This document shows positions 11,511 through 23,856 of a stretch of DNA of 64,000 nt, piece by piece. The stretch is taken from the NCBI GenBank assembly GCA_050084515.1, contig CM114274.1, positions 3,658,001-3,722,000 of the forward strand, in the 5' to 3' direction. Every line of letters starts with the position of its first letter. Position 1 is the first letter of the stretch. The stretch comes from Blasia pusilla (taxonomy: Eukaryota > Marchantiophyta > Marchantiopsida > Blasiales). Position numbers and translations under genes: made by a program. The notes beneath the pieces were generated by a model. It saw only the letters and a program-made list of their open reading frames with translations, ran no database searches and was not told the origin of the DNA.

Positions 11511-11560
11511 TCTATACTATTAAAAGAGTCTAGGTTTTAGGCAGGGGCTTCCTCCGCATG
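11511..11560 (+). mobile_element. Possible Helitron 5' end
   Basis: The sequence TCTATACTATTAAAAGAG follows an A, as in the 5' termini of many plant Helitrons, which insert between A and T and start TC. No 3' terminal hairpin plus CTRR was securely placed. One weak candidate is CCCCCTAG before a T near 12876, which lacks a clear hairpin. No Rep/helicase coding sequence is present. Confidence 0.3.
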
Positions 11561-13254
11561 ACACGTATGCATTTTAGACCCTTCCCGTGCTGACATGGGT
11601 TTAACAGAGTTTAACATAGTTAAGTTAAGGGGGACTGGTCGGTTTCACTCGCACAAGAAATGATCCATAATGGCCATAAATCGCCAAGACATTCTCGCCA
11701 TCTCCATGGCATCACACCAAGTCGTATTTTTCATTTTCGTCATTTTAATGTTTTTTTATTCTACTATTTCCATAAAAGACGAGGACTACGGGACTTCGAG
11801 AAGACTTGCGGTGGACCGGAGACTACGGTCAGCCCGGCGGCGGACTTTTCCTGCGACCTTTTAGGCACGCTTTCGCGGCATAACGGAATTGAAGAAAATG
11901 GTTTTTGGGTTTAATGCGACTTATTTCTCCGTTTCCGGTACCGTTTTTATTATTACTCTATCGTGAATTTATCGTCCCTTTCTCTCTCATAATTTTCTTT
12001 TGTTCCTCACATTCTCACCTTTTCTTTTGCCAATTGTGTGCGAGGTTCTAAAGAATAAACATTTTATTAATAACATAATATAAAATGCGGAAACTCGGAC
12101 TCGACATCTAGTGCTTGACTTGTGGGAGACCCGTTGAATTCTACGCATCGATCTGCGAGTTTTAACCATGGTCAAGTGGGGTGAGGTTTCGCTGTAGCAG
12201 CTGCGCTGGATGATCGCCACTTCTTCTTGACGACGGTCGGGTGGGGCTGGTGCCCGTTCTTAACTACGGTCCGGGGGGGTCTTCAGTGGCGGGGCTGTTA
12301 GCTAAGGTGGGCCCACACTCTGAGGTTAACCTGGGGTCCCCCGCTCGCTGGACTGCCGCCCATTCAACCCTAGTCGGGTAAGGTATGTACTTTTGTTGGC
12401 GATTGCTAACCATAGTCAAGTAAATTTTCAGTCCATTATTTGGGATTGGGCGGAATCAATTACAACTAATGTATTTGAATTTCGTTGCGAAAAATCTCGA
12501 TTTTTTTAATCTATATTGATATCACACGATTGATTTTGAGATTTGATATTGAGATCACCTTTGTGATCTCTCCACCGCGTGTCCTTTGAATGTACGACGC
12601 GTGGCATGGGCATTCGGGTAGGGGGGCGCTCAAGTAGCGTAACGGGGCGTTTAGAGCTATGGGTCGTGGAGTGGACCGTGTATCGCACGAGTCCCTTACA
12701 GGACCTAATTAGTAATTTGATAAGAGGCCCCATGAAGAAGATATATGGGATCATTATGTAGGGCTTTAAATATCTTACAACTATTATTTTTTCTCCATTG
12801 TAATGCATTAAGCCCTAGAGATCCTCTCTAACCCTCCCAAGAGAGTACTTTTGCCACTCATCTGTATGCCCCCTCCCCCTAGTCTTTCCTTTTTTGGGGA
12901 ATGGAGCTCTTTAGGGTAGGCCTATCCGTTCCTCATTTCCTATGGGTCATATCCTATCTCCAAACCCAGTTGAAATTTATTATCTCCACTCCGTTATTAT
13001 TTAAAGTAATAAAACATCAAATATTCTTTTATTGAAAAGTTGTAAACATATTTCTTGTCCCTTCCCTATTGAAAATCAAAAGTATTGATTATGAAAACGT
13101 CCATTTTTCTCTTCCATTTCGCTATATCAATGAAATATCATATCTTTCACTAATTTACATATTATCAGGAAGATCTAGTTTTTTGGATATTCTATCCGTC
13201 TGACACATCTTCAGATATGTGTCAAAGGAGAGGCGATCTCCAGTAAGTAAGTAA
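11561..13254. other. Non-coding spacer
   Basis: Mixed-composition spacer, GC-richer at 12200-12370. A short perfect hairpin (GAGATCAC - CTTT - GTGATCTC) lies near 12551-12570. No coding sequence is supported. Confidence 0.45.
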
Positions 13255-13271
13255 GTATATATATATATATA

Positions 13272-13328
<57 letters not shown>

Positions 13329-13340
13329 TTATATATATAT
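13255..13340. repeat. (TA)n microsatellite
   Basis: A nearly pure TA dinucleotide array of about 85 bp broken by two ACTT interruptions. The minus-strand frame of Tyr-Ile repeats through it is a by-product, not a gene. Confidence 0.95.
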
Positions 13341-14950
13341 GAAAATTTGAACCATCCATTTACCATCCATCCAACTAACATAGGAACTTTACTAGTATAA
13401 ACTATCTTAAAAAAGTAATATGGAAACCTTCTTTGTTGAAAGTTTAATATTCCATCTTTAGTTCTCCTCCTCAAAATTCACCGTTATCTTAGTATAAAGG
13501 AGGGTTTTGAAAAAACCCTCTTTGGTGATGAGTTTATTTCTCTCTCTCAAAAAGAATAAAAACAAAATAAAATCGTATATTGCAGAAATGAGGTAGCGAG
13601 GAAGCCCTACATACACAAGAGAAGATATGCATGTGTAGGGAACTTAATATGACGCATGCTCCAATGGTGTAGGCTACAAATGATGGAAAGTACATAGAAC
13701 AAGGAAAGAGTTCCAAATGCATGAGAGGGTAACAAAATAAGACTCCTCATGTGTTTTCTAATTTGAAAATATGTTATTAGTGAATAGGATATACAGGAGA
13801 CATATTTCTGAATTTGTGTACCAAATGATAATATTCATAAATCAATGAAACATAATTCAATAAAATATCTTTATTATTATTGCACAGCGCGCTTATGATT
13901 TTCAAACGAGCACCTCCCCGGTCGATATATCTAACATTTTCAACCGATCAGATTCTGACACATGCCCTTGCATAACTAGAATCGTTTTGGAGTGAATTAA
14001 ATCTAAATCGACTTTAAATAAATTATAATAATAATAAACGGTTAAGATTATCCCATAACAGGATATATCATCAGCCCCCAAGTGCATAATAGGATACCAC
14101 TAGTGTATTTCATTCATTTCAATCTAACTTGCGCCATAACACCTCACACGACTCTCATTGGTCACTCCGGAGACCGTTGGAAGATCCTACGTCATTCGGG
14201 ACATATCGTTCTGTGCACTTTTGACCGGAGAGATCATGATTCAAGTGACTGGCTACCCTTCCGACACCCGATGGCGGACACGTCCGGACGCCGGACGTGT
14301 CATATGCGCCGATAGTGGGATAGTGACCCCTCTCTGCCTGGCACCTGTCTGCAAAGCTTGGAGCGACGGTGATCCGATATCCGGCGCCGTTGGAGTCCGG
14401 ACCGTCTCGCTCGGGCCTGGAGAACGCCCAGGTGGAGACAGTGGAGAGGCTCGGAGGCTCGGGGACGTCAACTACGGGATAGCTGGGTCCCAGGGACTCA
14501 CGGAGTCGTCCACTTGAAGAACCGAAATCTTTTTCTTCCTAGACCGCCGGACCGGCATCGGTCCCTAAATTTAGCATGAGACCTGCCCGCAAGGTAGTGT
14601 CTTGATTGTTTCTGTGCTTTGCTTAAGGGACGGTCGGAACTGGGAATCGTAAGCTGTCGGCGAAGGTAACGACTACTTGGAAGCGGTGGATCCTAGTGGC
14701 GGAATTTCAGCGATATTATCTAAACTACCGAAGACAATGGAATTCAATAAAAGAGAACGCGAATAATATAATCTATTATTTTGTGCTATATCAGGCCGGA
14801 TTTCGACGCGTTTCAGATCGACTTTTTGCCGTTCTTTTGTGTAAATATAAAATCAAAGATTATCCTGAAATAGTAAAAGAAAATATTTTCGAATCTGGTC
14901 CCCATTGGATCCAGCATTGAAATGTCGGCATACGATCGCGACAACTATTG
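13341..14950. other. Non-coding spacer
   Basis: No supported gene. The part at 14150-14700 is GC-richer than its surroundings but shows no recognised domain in any frame. Confidence 0.4.
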
Positions 14951-15640
14951 CCTCTTTCTTCTATTATCCAATTGCGATATCTATTTTATGAAAAAAAATC
15001 TCAAGCAAAAATAAAAAAAGTAGCAAGTAGGACACTTTGAATAAAAAAGAAAATGGCAACAAGTCAATATTAACACTAAGAGTTCCATATTTAATTGTAT
15101 ATATCCATTTTATAATAAAATAAATTTCAAAAGAGGACAAAAAAAGGGAATAAAAACTCAAAAGAGGAATCAAAAAATGCATAAAAGAATGCAAAAATAA
15201 AATGACAACAAGCCAATGCAAACATCGGCTCAACTAGTTACACGACTGATAGTTAAACAAATCTGACAAGAACATAAGTGGTTGGTCAAATATGAATGGA
15301 CAATGAGATAAGCAATTCCTAACAACATATCAATGCCAAAGTTTGTGCAAGTTGTAAGGCCACCTAGATGAATTGTCAAAAGTAAGTGGTAACAATAGAG
15401 AGAGATAGACTACGAGAAGGGGCAAGGTGATAATTCTCAAGGGAGTGGTAAGCACATGTTTTCAGGAAAATATGAAAAGACACAAGTAAATGCTCAAATC
15501 CATTGATCACATGTTTCACAACATAACTTAACTTCTTGATTCTTTCGACTCTTTTAGCTGTAGAACCTTTCGTATGTGCCACTCGACACATCAAATGGAA
15601 ACTTGTTAGATCAACAACTTTTGCCTCTTTTTTCTATCGT
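14951..15640 (-). pseudogene. LINE-like remnant, copy 1
   Basis: This stretch matches 62310-62830 over about 500 bp, sharing for example GTGGTTGGTCA, AGTTGTAAGGCCAC, GGGGCAAGGTGAT and GCACATGTTTTCAGGAAA. In the right-hand copy the same sequence lies directly downstream of an RT domain. Here the minus-strand frame keeps HTKGSTAKRVERIKKLSY, against HTKGLAAEAAARIKELSY in the other copy. No RT core is left in this copy. Confidence 0.5.
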
Positions 15641-16435
15641 GTACGATCGTCCATATCTTGACACAGACGAAGCAACATACTTACAATAAAAATTTCCTCA
15701 TGTCTTCTTTATTTTGGTTTTGAATATTCACTTTGGCTTTGGGAATTCTCTTAATTCGTGCGTTGATAAGGAAAATGTGGAATAATAAGAAACCTCTCCA
15801 TAACTTTTCAACACTTCTATGATCGTTTTCAAATAGAAAGAAAATTCAATAGTTGACTTTTAGTGATTCCAAGCTCTTAAATTTTTCTCTCATAATATCA
15901 TGTACATATTTCTTCCCTCCCATAAATATCGCACACATTTCTCCTATCTTCTTGCAAAAAAAAAGATTTCTGTGATTTTTTGAAATTAGTTCTACATTTT
16001 CTGCCTGTACGATGCAATGAGATGGACTTACAAAAGAACTTGTCACTTAGCCCTTTTCTTCTTTTCCAAGGTTCCACTTTTTTTAAGTAAGTGTGAACTT
16101 CATTTCTCTTAAAAATTCTTTTGATCAAAACAATATAGATGTTTGAGTAGAATCTACACATCCTAAATTTTTTTCGAACTCATTTCTCCTCCTTTTTTAC
16201 TTCTACTAAATACATATGTAATTCCATAATCCCATTCACTCGCCCCTTGTCACAAATTTGAAATCCAACACATTTATGCATACACTTTGATAACTTGTCG
16301 CCCATTAACAAATTGGAATTCAAGACCCCTCCCACCTAAAAAAAGAAAACCCCTCCTCTCTACTTAATTTTTTTTTTCTTGTCTAAATTCCTAAACGGTA
16401 TTTATGTACTAAAAGGCGAGTGAATGCTCAAACAT
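15641..16435. other. AT-rich spacer
   Basis: AT-rich, with T runs. Nothing supported on either strand. Confidence 0.45.
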
Positions 16436-16439
16436 TTGG

Positions 16440-16830
16440 AAATTTCCATTCTCCTATGGTCCAAATAATTATTTTCTTTCCTACCTCTTAACTCCTAATA
16501 CATGTTTATGCGCTAGAGAATTATTAATTAATTCAAAACCTTAACATTTAAAATTATCTTTCTTCATTCTTCAATCCATTGTAATCGTTGATGGATACTT
16601 TTATTTCCTGACAATATTTCCTAACAAGGGATTGACTACCTCCTAATACTTGGATGAAAGAAATTTCTCTCTTTCATCCATGTATTAGGAGTTAAAGGTA
16701 GGGAAGAAAACGTTTCCTAATAAAGGTTTTCTAAATTTATTAGGAAACATGTATTAGAAGTTCAGGAAACATGGTTTAGAAAACGTTTCCTAATAAATGT
16801 TTCCTGAATTTATACGGAATAAGAGCCTCA
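16440..16830. repeat. Clustered inverted repeats (foldback-like)
   Basis: A near-perfect ~24-bp hairpin lies at 16640-16691 (arms CTCCTAATAC and GTATTAGGAG). An outer arm at about 16475-16503 is inverted relative to about 16679-16713. Several copies of TTTCCTAATAAA and its complement follow to 16810. The region has the look of a small foldback element or decayed MITE. Confidence 0.5.
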
Positions 16831-17499
16831 AAGAATCATATATTATCGAATCTGTCAAGAAATTGTATGTTTTTTTAAAATCGGAAACTGAGTTTAGACC
16901 AATTAAACGTCACTAAGTCTATCTCTTATTAAGTTTTTATATTGCCAGCATGCGGAAACAGTTTCCTATTGGTGTCCAGTTTCCCACGCATTAATGGAAA
17001 CGTAAGGATAATAAGGAAGATGTCATGACCCCACACGATACAAGTATCTATTTTCTTCTTTCAAGAATAGGGGAAAAAACAAAAAATGGGTGTACTATAT
17101 ATAAAAACAATTATGAAAATAGAAATTTGTGAGTCTCTCATTGGAGCTCATGAGGATCGATTCATTTTTTTCTCTTGCTGAAGATATTTGATCGACGGAA
17201 ATTAGAGTAACAATATGCATCACCGCTTTGTAAGACCCAAAAATATATTTATAGAGATAAAAATATTTCAAATAAAATAGTCTTTATTTCATCATGGATT
17301 GGTTTTTCATGAAATAAAACAACCCAGGGAATTTATTAATAGTCATTTTTCATGTAAAATATATTTTAAAAGAATCTTTTGCTTCTGTTTTATGTCTTTT
17401 TAGTTCTTCAGATTTTCTCTATGTTTGGTATTTTCATGAACTAATCAGGTGGGTTTTAGAACGGGCGAGGTCTTCCCTACTTTTTCATCCTGCAAGTGG

Positions 17500-17640
17500 T
17501 CGATAGGGGGAATGCCCCCTTCTTCTTTTCCAGGGCTGGTTGTGGCCTTTGGATACTCGACTCTTTTGTTTTTCCGATGGGTTTTCCATCATGCATATTT
17601 ATTGTGGTTCATCTTTCCCTCTTGTTTATCAATTATATTT
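17500..17640 (+). repeat. Dispersed repeat G, copy 1
   Basis: Shares GGTTGTGGCCTT, ACTCGACTC and GATGGGTTTTCCATCA with copies at about 24690-24862 (plus) and 29690-29800 (minus). The plus-strand open frame through it (17449-17700) has no family match and is probably not a gene. Confidence 0.5.
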
Positions 17641-18462
17641 TTTGGGTGGCTTAAAATCCTAAAAGCCTTCAAGCCATTTGCAAGGCGTCCAAGTCTATGA
17701 GCTTATGCAACGGGCTCATGAGGTGGGAGACATCATTGCTACATGTCCTCTTGATGGTAATCGTGTTTCTTTAGTTGTTGTTCATATCGTTGAAGTAAGA
17801 TTATAGGGGGTCCCCCCTTTTTTTCTTTGCCTCTAGTCAATTGTGTTCTTTGTATTCCACCAACTCTCTAAGTCCCCTCGTTTATTCATGTCCTATCTTT
17901 CTTCTTTTTCTTCAAAGGCTAAAATGAATGTTGCAAGTCTATAAGCATATGTCTTGTTTTGAATGCCAAAATATGCAATCATGAAATATCCTATAATATG
18001 AAACTTGTGATCGTACACAAACAAGAAGAGAATGTCAACCAAAAATGGAAGGACCCACAAAAATACAAACAAGACCATTGAAAGGATCAACTAGTTATAA
18101 CACTCAAATTGGCATGACAATAATAAAAAGGGGAAAATGAAGTAGGTCTTTATTTCCATTATGAATGGCCCAATAACCATTCATCCTTGATGATTTTTTT
18201 GGTTTGGTGATCCTCGATAATTTGAATTTATATGGAGACACTCCTATGAAAAAAGGAGCTAGTAAGGAATGGCGTAAGGTTTCCATGAGAGATGCTTTTC
18301 AATGCATTGGATCGTCTATATAAAGGTCATTCTTGTAGGTTATTCAAGGATCCTTTCTAAAAACTACAACTTCTTTATGCTTGATCTAGTTTTACTCATA
18401 TTTCTTACTACCTCTCTCCACCCCTTGATTGATTAGTTGAGGAAAAACTGAGGAAAATTTTT
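17641..18462. other. Non-coding spacer
   Basis: AT-rich spacer with no recognised coding sequence or repeat. Confidence 0.4.
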
Positions 18463-18513
18463 CCGTTGACACAACATATCCACGGACATAGACTTTGTTT
18501 GTGTGCAACCTTG
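18463..18513 (-). repeat. hAT-like MITE end, inverted fragment
   Basis: On the minus strand this reads CAAGGTTGCAC followed by AAAGTCTATGTCCGTGGA, the 5' terminus of the MITE family whose body resumes at 19087. It is inverted relative to that body. Confidence 0.55.
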
Positions 18514-19086
18514 ATCTCATGATCAACGATTCTCCTCACAATTCTCTCTCTTTATACATCTTAAGTACAACAATACCCTCACATCCCAAACTAAAGCTAC
18601 TCTCGAGGTGGGAGACTCAAGGTTACTCGCAAGACAATAGAGGACCATCATTATGTGGCCTGATGAAAGGAAGTTAAAAAATGACGAATGAGCGTGTGAT
18701 AATTCTCTCCTTGAGGTGCACCCTCTCCTAAGCCTTCTCCTTGATGACCTATGCATATATGTCACCTCTCTAGGCCTAGCCCTCTATAGCGGGTCAAGAG
18801 AAATCTTCCATAACAAGGAAGTGCCTAAAATAGAGGACTTACCAAAAATAGTTAATGCCCCTAACTAGTCACAAATGGTCCCTAGACTTGGAGAATTGTG
18901 TACACTCAAGTTCCTCAACTCCTTAACATGTCATCCAAGACCTATTTGGATTGACGCCCAACTTCTCTAGAAATGCGGAGAAGATACTCTCTACTCCCAT
19001 CTAAATAACATGACAAAGTAATACGGTTAAAGTTAAGCTTTATGGTATAATTAGGAGCATTGGAAATATTGGAAATTTTTTCCCCA
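18514..19086. other. Spacer between inverted MITE pieces
   Basis: No gene seen. It lies between the inverted MITE tip (18463-18513) and the main MITE body, and may be an inserted or inverted segment. Confidence 0.4.
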
Positions 19087-19499
19087 CAAAGTCTATGTCC
19101 GTGGATATGTTTGTGTCAATGGACTTATGTTTGTCCCTAGGACGGACATGTCCATGTAAGCTTGGATTCCCATGGCCCACACAGACCGCAACGTAGATTT
19201 GGGCTCGTCTAGACCACACCCAATCCAAAGACATATTGCCCTTTCTTGCCACCCGTTCTATAGCCCATACCGAGCCCACAAAGATCTACAACAAGTCCAC
19301 GTCAAGCTTTCCAAGGCTTGCGCGAGCAACGATGTGTGCTTGGTGAAGGTTCATAGCGTGCACACCCGTTCGATCCTTGCCCACACCCATTCCCACATCT
19401 CGAGCCTTCTCCGGTGACTGGGTGCCAAAAAAACCAAGTGGGGGAACCTTTTGGCATGTCCATCCATGGGACAGACAAGTCCGTTTCCATGCAACCTTG
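19087..19499 (+). mobile_element. hAT-like MITE, copy 1, left tip missing
   Basis: Matches the complete copy at 21414-21813 in layout: AAAGT(C/T)TATGTCCG near the left, CCCATGG and GGACAGACAAGTC near the right, and the terminal GCAACCTTG at 19491-19499. About 12 bp of the left terminus are absent here and appear in inverted form at 18513. No transposase is encoded. Confidence 0.6.
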
Positions 19500-20380
19500 C
19501 ATGAGAGAAACGATTGAGCCATGCGGGATTTCTAGATTGAGAGCGTGGAAATTTGGCATTTTTACAAGTAGGGATCTATTTGTCCAATATTTCAGCCTAG
19601 AGGATTGTTATAGAGACTAGTTTAACTATTTTTGTTAAAAATTTAAGATACGAATGTTAGACGCACAAGCATTGGAAAATTTTTGGTAGACGGGGGGGGG
19701 ATGCAAGAGATGAATCATCTCTTCTAAGGATGTTGTTTACTATTGTAGAGTTGCTAAAGTTTTAGAAAAAATAGATGGGAATGAAATGTAATTGATGGTA
19801 TGCTAAATGGACAAGTGTGGGACAATCAAGTGTGGGATATTACCACACTTTTTTTGCTCTTATCCATATGTCATCGTTGCAATATCCTATCATTATTAAT
19901 GGTTGCATCTTATGGTTGCACCATGTTTTCATTCCAAGTCATTTTTCATGTCGACCACTCTCACTCAACGCCAACCATATGATTTGCTTTAGTACTAGTC
20001 TTAAAGTTATGGTACTACTTTTCTTGTTCTTGTATTGCCATTATTATATCGTGCAACTTGTAGTTGCATTGTGTCACAATTGATCTTGGATTTTCATCAA
20101 TAGATAGCAATCAAGGGGATCAAGTTGCTAACATCAAGACGAATCCAATTTTCTATTCATGAAGGAGAGGTAACATCATCAATTAAGTGTCCAAATTACC
20201 AATTTTGCTCCAAGCCCTACACAAATGAGGGTTTTCCCAAGTCATTGGATGATTGGGAGTTGCACTGGATGGGACATTTGTTGAGTGTGGTGAATGTATG
20301 AATTGCGGTGGTTGGGAGTGATGATGTATGATAAGGGTAAAGGGGTTATGGAATATATAACACATGAAATATGCTACATA
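19500..20380. other. Non-coding spacer
   Basis: No supported gene; the short plus-strand frames at 19800-20083 have no recognisable domain. Confidence 0.4.
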
Positions 20381-21413
20381 CCACCATAAAATTAAGCATT
20401 TTCCCTTATACAAGCTATACTTCAACTTGATTATGTTGTTTGAGTAGCTACCATAAGCCAATACAAACTCTCTTCCCTCATTATCTCCCAAGGGGAGCAC
20501 TACCCCAATCCCTAACATACTCCAATGTGTATGTAATTGGAATGGGCATCCCTTGATAGGTCTCCTTAAGATGGGCCCAAACCTCAACGTACTTTTCCTT
20601 GAGCTATTGAAATAATCTCTCTTATTCATGATCATCCCCATGGTGCCATTCATGAATCATGATCCAACTTTGTCATGGTAGTTAAAAACTTTGCTATTGC
20701 ACTAAAATCCTTGATATATCTATGATAGAAGTTTGTCAATCCCAAGAATATATGAACTTGGCTCATATCAGTAAGGTATGGAATGTGTGAGATAGTCTCC
20801 ACTTTTTTTAGTTTGTCTACTGAAATTCTAAGGCACCATTTTGAGATGTAGATATATTTTGAGATGTAGATACTTAATTTGATCTCAGGAGAACCTACAC
20901 TTCCCCACATGCAACTTCATCCTGTTCTTTTGCAATCATTTAAACACGTGTGAAATATTTTGTTCATGCTCCTCAATTGTGGCATTGAAGAATATGATAT
21001 CATTGATATAACATCTAACAAACTCCAAATCCACCAAGATGCCATCCATGATCTTCTAGAACTCTATCGAGACGTTCTTTGATCCAAGTGGTAGAAACAA
21101 TCACAAGTACAGATAATCATTCCTACGAAGATTATTGCCCCAAAAGTTTATATTCTACCTATCCTCCAATCTCATATGAAGTTGACAGTATATGCCTTTG
21201 ATATCCAAGAGACTAAAGATCTTCGCATACACAATGGCATCAAAGATCTCCTTTGGGGTAGGTATAACATAGCTATTGGCATTCATTTTCAAATTAATAG
21301 TTTAGTATTCTCGACTTATTTGTTTATTCTTCCAATTGCCATGCACGCCCTTCTTGGTGGGCATGACTATGGTACATGCATACTTTGCATGCAATATCTC
21401 CACTAATCTTGCC
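20381..21413 (-). pseudogene. Old family-B fragment: RT and RNase H
   Basis: The minus strand matches the fuller family-B copy. The frame at 20653-20183 has LRFGPILRRPIKGCPFQLHT, against SVPILRRPIRGRPFQLHT, and EGREFVLAYGSYSNN. The frame at 20910-20650 has MSQVHIFLGLTNFYHRYIKD, against RVRAFMGLANFYWRYVKG. Further upstream (20950-21400) RT sequence continues but with stops. This copy is much more diverged and AT-rich than the one at 51.8-59.1 kb. A hAT-like MITE interrupts it at 21414; family-B sequence resumes at 21814. Confidence 0.7.
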
Positions 21414-21813
21414 CAAGGTTGTACATGGGCAAAGTTTGTGTCCGCAGACTTATGTTTATCTCAAGGATGGACATGTATGTGTAGACCCAAGTTGCGGCGA
21501 CGCATATCTAGGCCTATCTTGCTCGCAACATAGATTCCAGCTCGACTAACTCGCACCTAGTCTAGCAATCCATCGCACGTTCCTGCCATCCATTTTTTAG
21601 CCCACATCAAGCCCACGGAGTTATGCATTGGCTTAGGATAGGCCCACGTAAGGGGGGGGAAGCTTATAGCCCGCAGAACCATTCAATTCCTACTCGCACC
21701 CATTCTCGCATCCCAAGCATGCACAAACGACCATGGTACAAAAAAAACTCGAACGGGGACCCGTTGGGCATGTTCATCCCATGGACAGACAAGTCTGTTT
21801 CCGTGCAACCTTG
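21414..21813 (+). mobile_element. hAT-like MITE, copy 2, inserted in family B
   Basis: The insert starts CAAGGTTGTAC and ends GTGCAACCTTG, an 11-bp terminal inverted repeat with one mismatch. It is flanked by ATCTTGCC (21406-21413) and GTCTTGCC (21814-21821), an 8-bp duplication with one mismatch. Comparison with the uninterrupted family-B sequence near 54665 shows where the insert lies. An 8-bp duplication and CA...TG termini suggest the hAT superfamily. It is 400 bp and non-coding. Confidence 0.7.
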
Positions 21814-21905
21814 GTCTTGCCTCAACCATGCCTCAGCCCCTAGTCTAAATCAAAAACCTCTCCATATCACTATACCTGTAAAGTTGTCAAAAGATTCAAA
21901 TATCA
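21814..21905 (-). pseudogene. Old family-B fragment, RT upstream part
   Basis: Resumes family-B RT sequence after the MITE; CTCTCCATATCACTATACCTG matches 54706-54726 of the fuller copy except one base. Similarity fades after about 21905. Confidence 0.6.
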
Positions 21906-22552
21906 CTAGCCGAATAAATACAAATCCCTAGACCTTTTAAAATCTTTAAATCATATATACTAAATGCAAAGAGCCTCCTATATCTTTTGAAGAATTTATG
22001 TATCTATTGTACAACCTCTTGAGCTCTACTTATGCTCATGTGGTCTCTTACAATATCCTCAACCACCTTTGTTCTTTAGATAGTTTAGGATACTAGTACA
22101 TAGTATGTAATTTACATACATAGAAAACTAGAAAATAAAGGATGTATAAGATGGTCCATAGGTTATCACCCTGGTAAAGAAAATTCCATATTTTTCTAAA
22201 TATTCTTTCATGTTAATTTTGAATATTTTTTGGTATCACAAGATATTTTAGTTTTGCATGCATCACGAGTTGCCAATTATTGATAACCCCTCAAAACCAA
22301 GATCTTGAACTGGTAAAAATGTTGCCAAATGTAGTAGTGTTGGAGACATATTAAGGTTGGGATGTAGAATCATCAATTCTCATCACTACCATTTTGGCCC
22401 AAGGGACTTAGAGACATAATTATTATGAGATCTAGCTTAGTAGCTTGACATGACTACATGAGTACAAAATGAAGAATAAGTCATAATAAGTATGAAGATA
22501 AAAGCCCATATTCAAATTTATGATTGAGTTTTATAAATGCATTTATCAACTC
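21906..22552. other. Non-coding spacer
   Basis: AT-rich spacer, nothing supported. Confidence 0.4.
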
Positions 22553-22841
22553 TTAGGGCATCTCCACCCCACTACATAAAGTGGAATGCGACTCTCTTCC
22601 CAATGACAAGAAGTTCAAAACTCTCTCCTGTCGAATACTATAAAGGCCTCTCAATTTTACAAGTTTAGTATATATTTCACAAGAACATTATAAAATTGGC
22701 TCATATGCAAGGCCTAATTTTCTCCACACCCCTTTTTCCCAATTGGTGAGATAGGTGGAAACACACTTCCATCAATTTGCAAGGGCATTTAATTGAGATT
22801 TTATCTTATTTTTTACAAGGCTTCTAGTGGAGATGCCCTAA
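22553..22841. mobile_element. MITE with 15-bp terminal inverted repeats
   Basis: Left end TTAGGGCATCTCCAC (22553-22567) and right end GTGGAGATGCCCTAA (22827-22841) are perfect inverted repeats. The 289-bp body is AT-rich and non-coding. A GGGCATCTCCA terminus is common among plant MITEs; no clear target duplication was found. Confidence 0.75.
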
Positions 22842-23818
22842 GGTGAGAAAGCCTTCAATAAAGCCTTTATTCAAGGCTTTAATGATATGGTTCTCCATTT
22901 GACTTTGAGGGGTGAAGTACGTAGGACCATATGGGAGAGCAACTTGGATATTTTTTTCTTTCTTTTTTCATTTGAGTGTTGGGAGTTATAAAAGAATTCC
23001 TTTCATTTCAAGAAATCTAATATTATGTGCATATCTTATACATGGTTTGATAAGATTTGATTTTTTAATAAATTACAGTTTCTAGTAAGAATAAGAAACC
23101 TTACAAATTGACACTTTCAATGAATCTATAATAATAGAAGAGAATATTTAAAAAAATTAAAAATTTTGAAAAAATTCAAACACTTCCTTGCAATTGAAAA
23201 GAAATATGAGAAATTACATGAATGGAAAGACATAATGGAATAAGCAAAAAGGGGTAAGAAAATGGTAAGTTGGGGTGGATAAAGGGGAATTCGGTTGGCA
23301 TGAATCAGAGTGATAGGATAAGTCAAACCAAAAAGAAAAAAATAAGGGGAAAATGGATGGTGAAGTTAAGATGGACAACTAATGGAAAACTTGAAACATT
23401 TGCGAGCTTGTAGCCTTGAACCACACTCAATCTCCTGAAAATTTATGAGTTGTGGTTGGCAAGAAAGTGTAGTAGGGAAATTCATTTAGACGTGCAATAA
23501 CTTATACATAATTTATGTTAAAGTGAAATTTTTCTATAAAATATGTGTGTAGAATAGAATTGATTCATCTAGAATGGATGGTTATTGCAAGTGGAGTTCA
23601 TTATGATGATGTGTAAAAGGGGAATATTCTTCTACCACTACTAGATCCATTGATGCATCTATTACATGAAGGCCTTAGAATCATCACACATTATATCCCC
23701 ATGGGTTGTTTAGGACATGTGGGTTGGAAATGCTACATGTGTGGCTAGTAAATAGCCCTCCCATCACTCGAGTGATCAAGCCTCCTCATATGTTGAGGCA
23801 ATGGCGAGCAATCATATG

Positions 23819-23822
<4 letters not shown>
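22842..23822. other. AT-rich spacer
   Basis: No coding sequence supported. Confidence 0.4.

Positions 23823-23853
<31 letters not shown>
23823..23853. repeat. (GA)n microsatellite
   Basis: About 15 uninterrupted GA units. Confidence 0.95.

Positions 23854-23856
<3 letters not shown>

Noticed and set aside
13211-13474. Minus-strand frame with long Tyr-Ile repeats
   Set aside because: It is the translation of the TA microsatellite.
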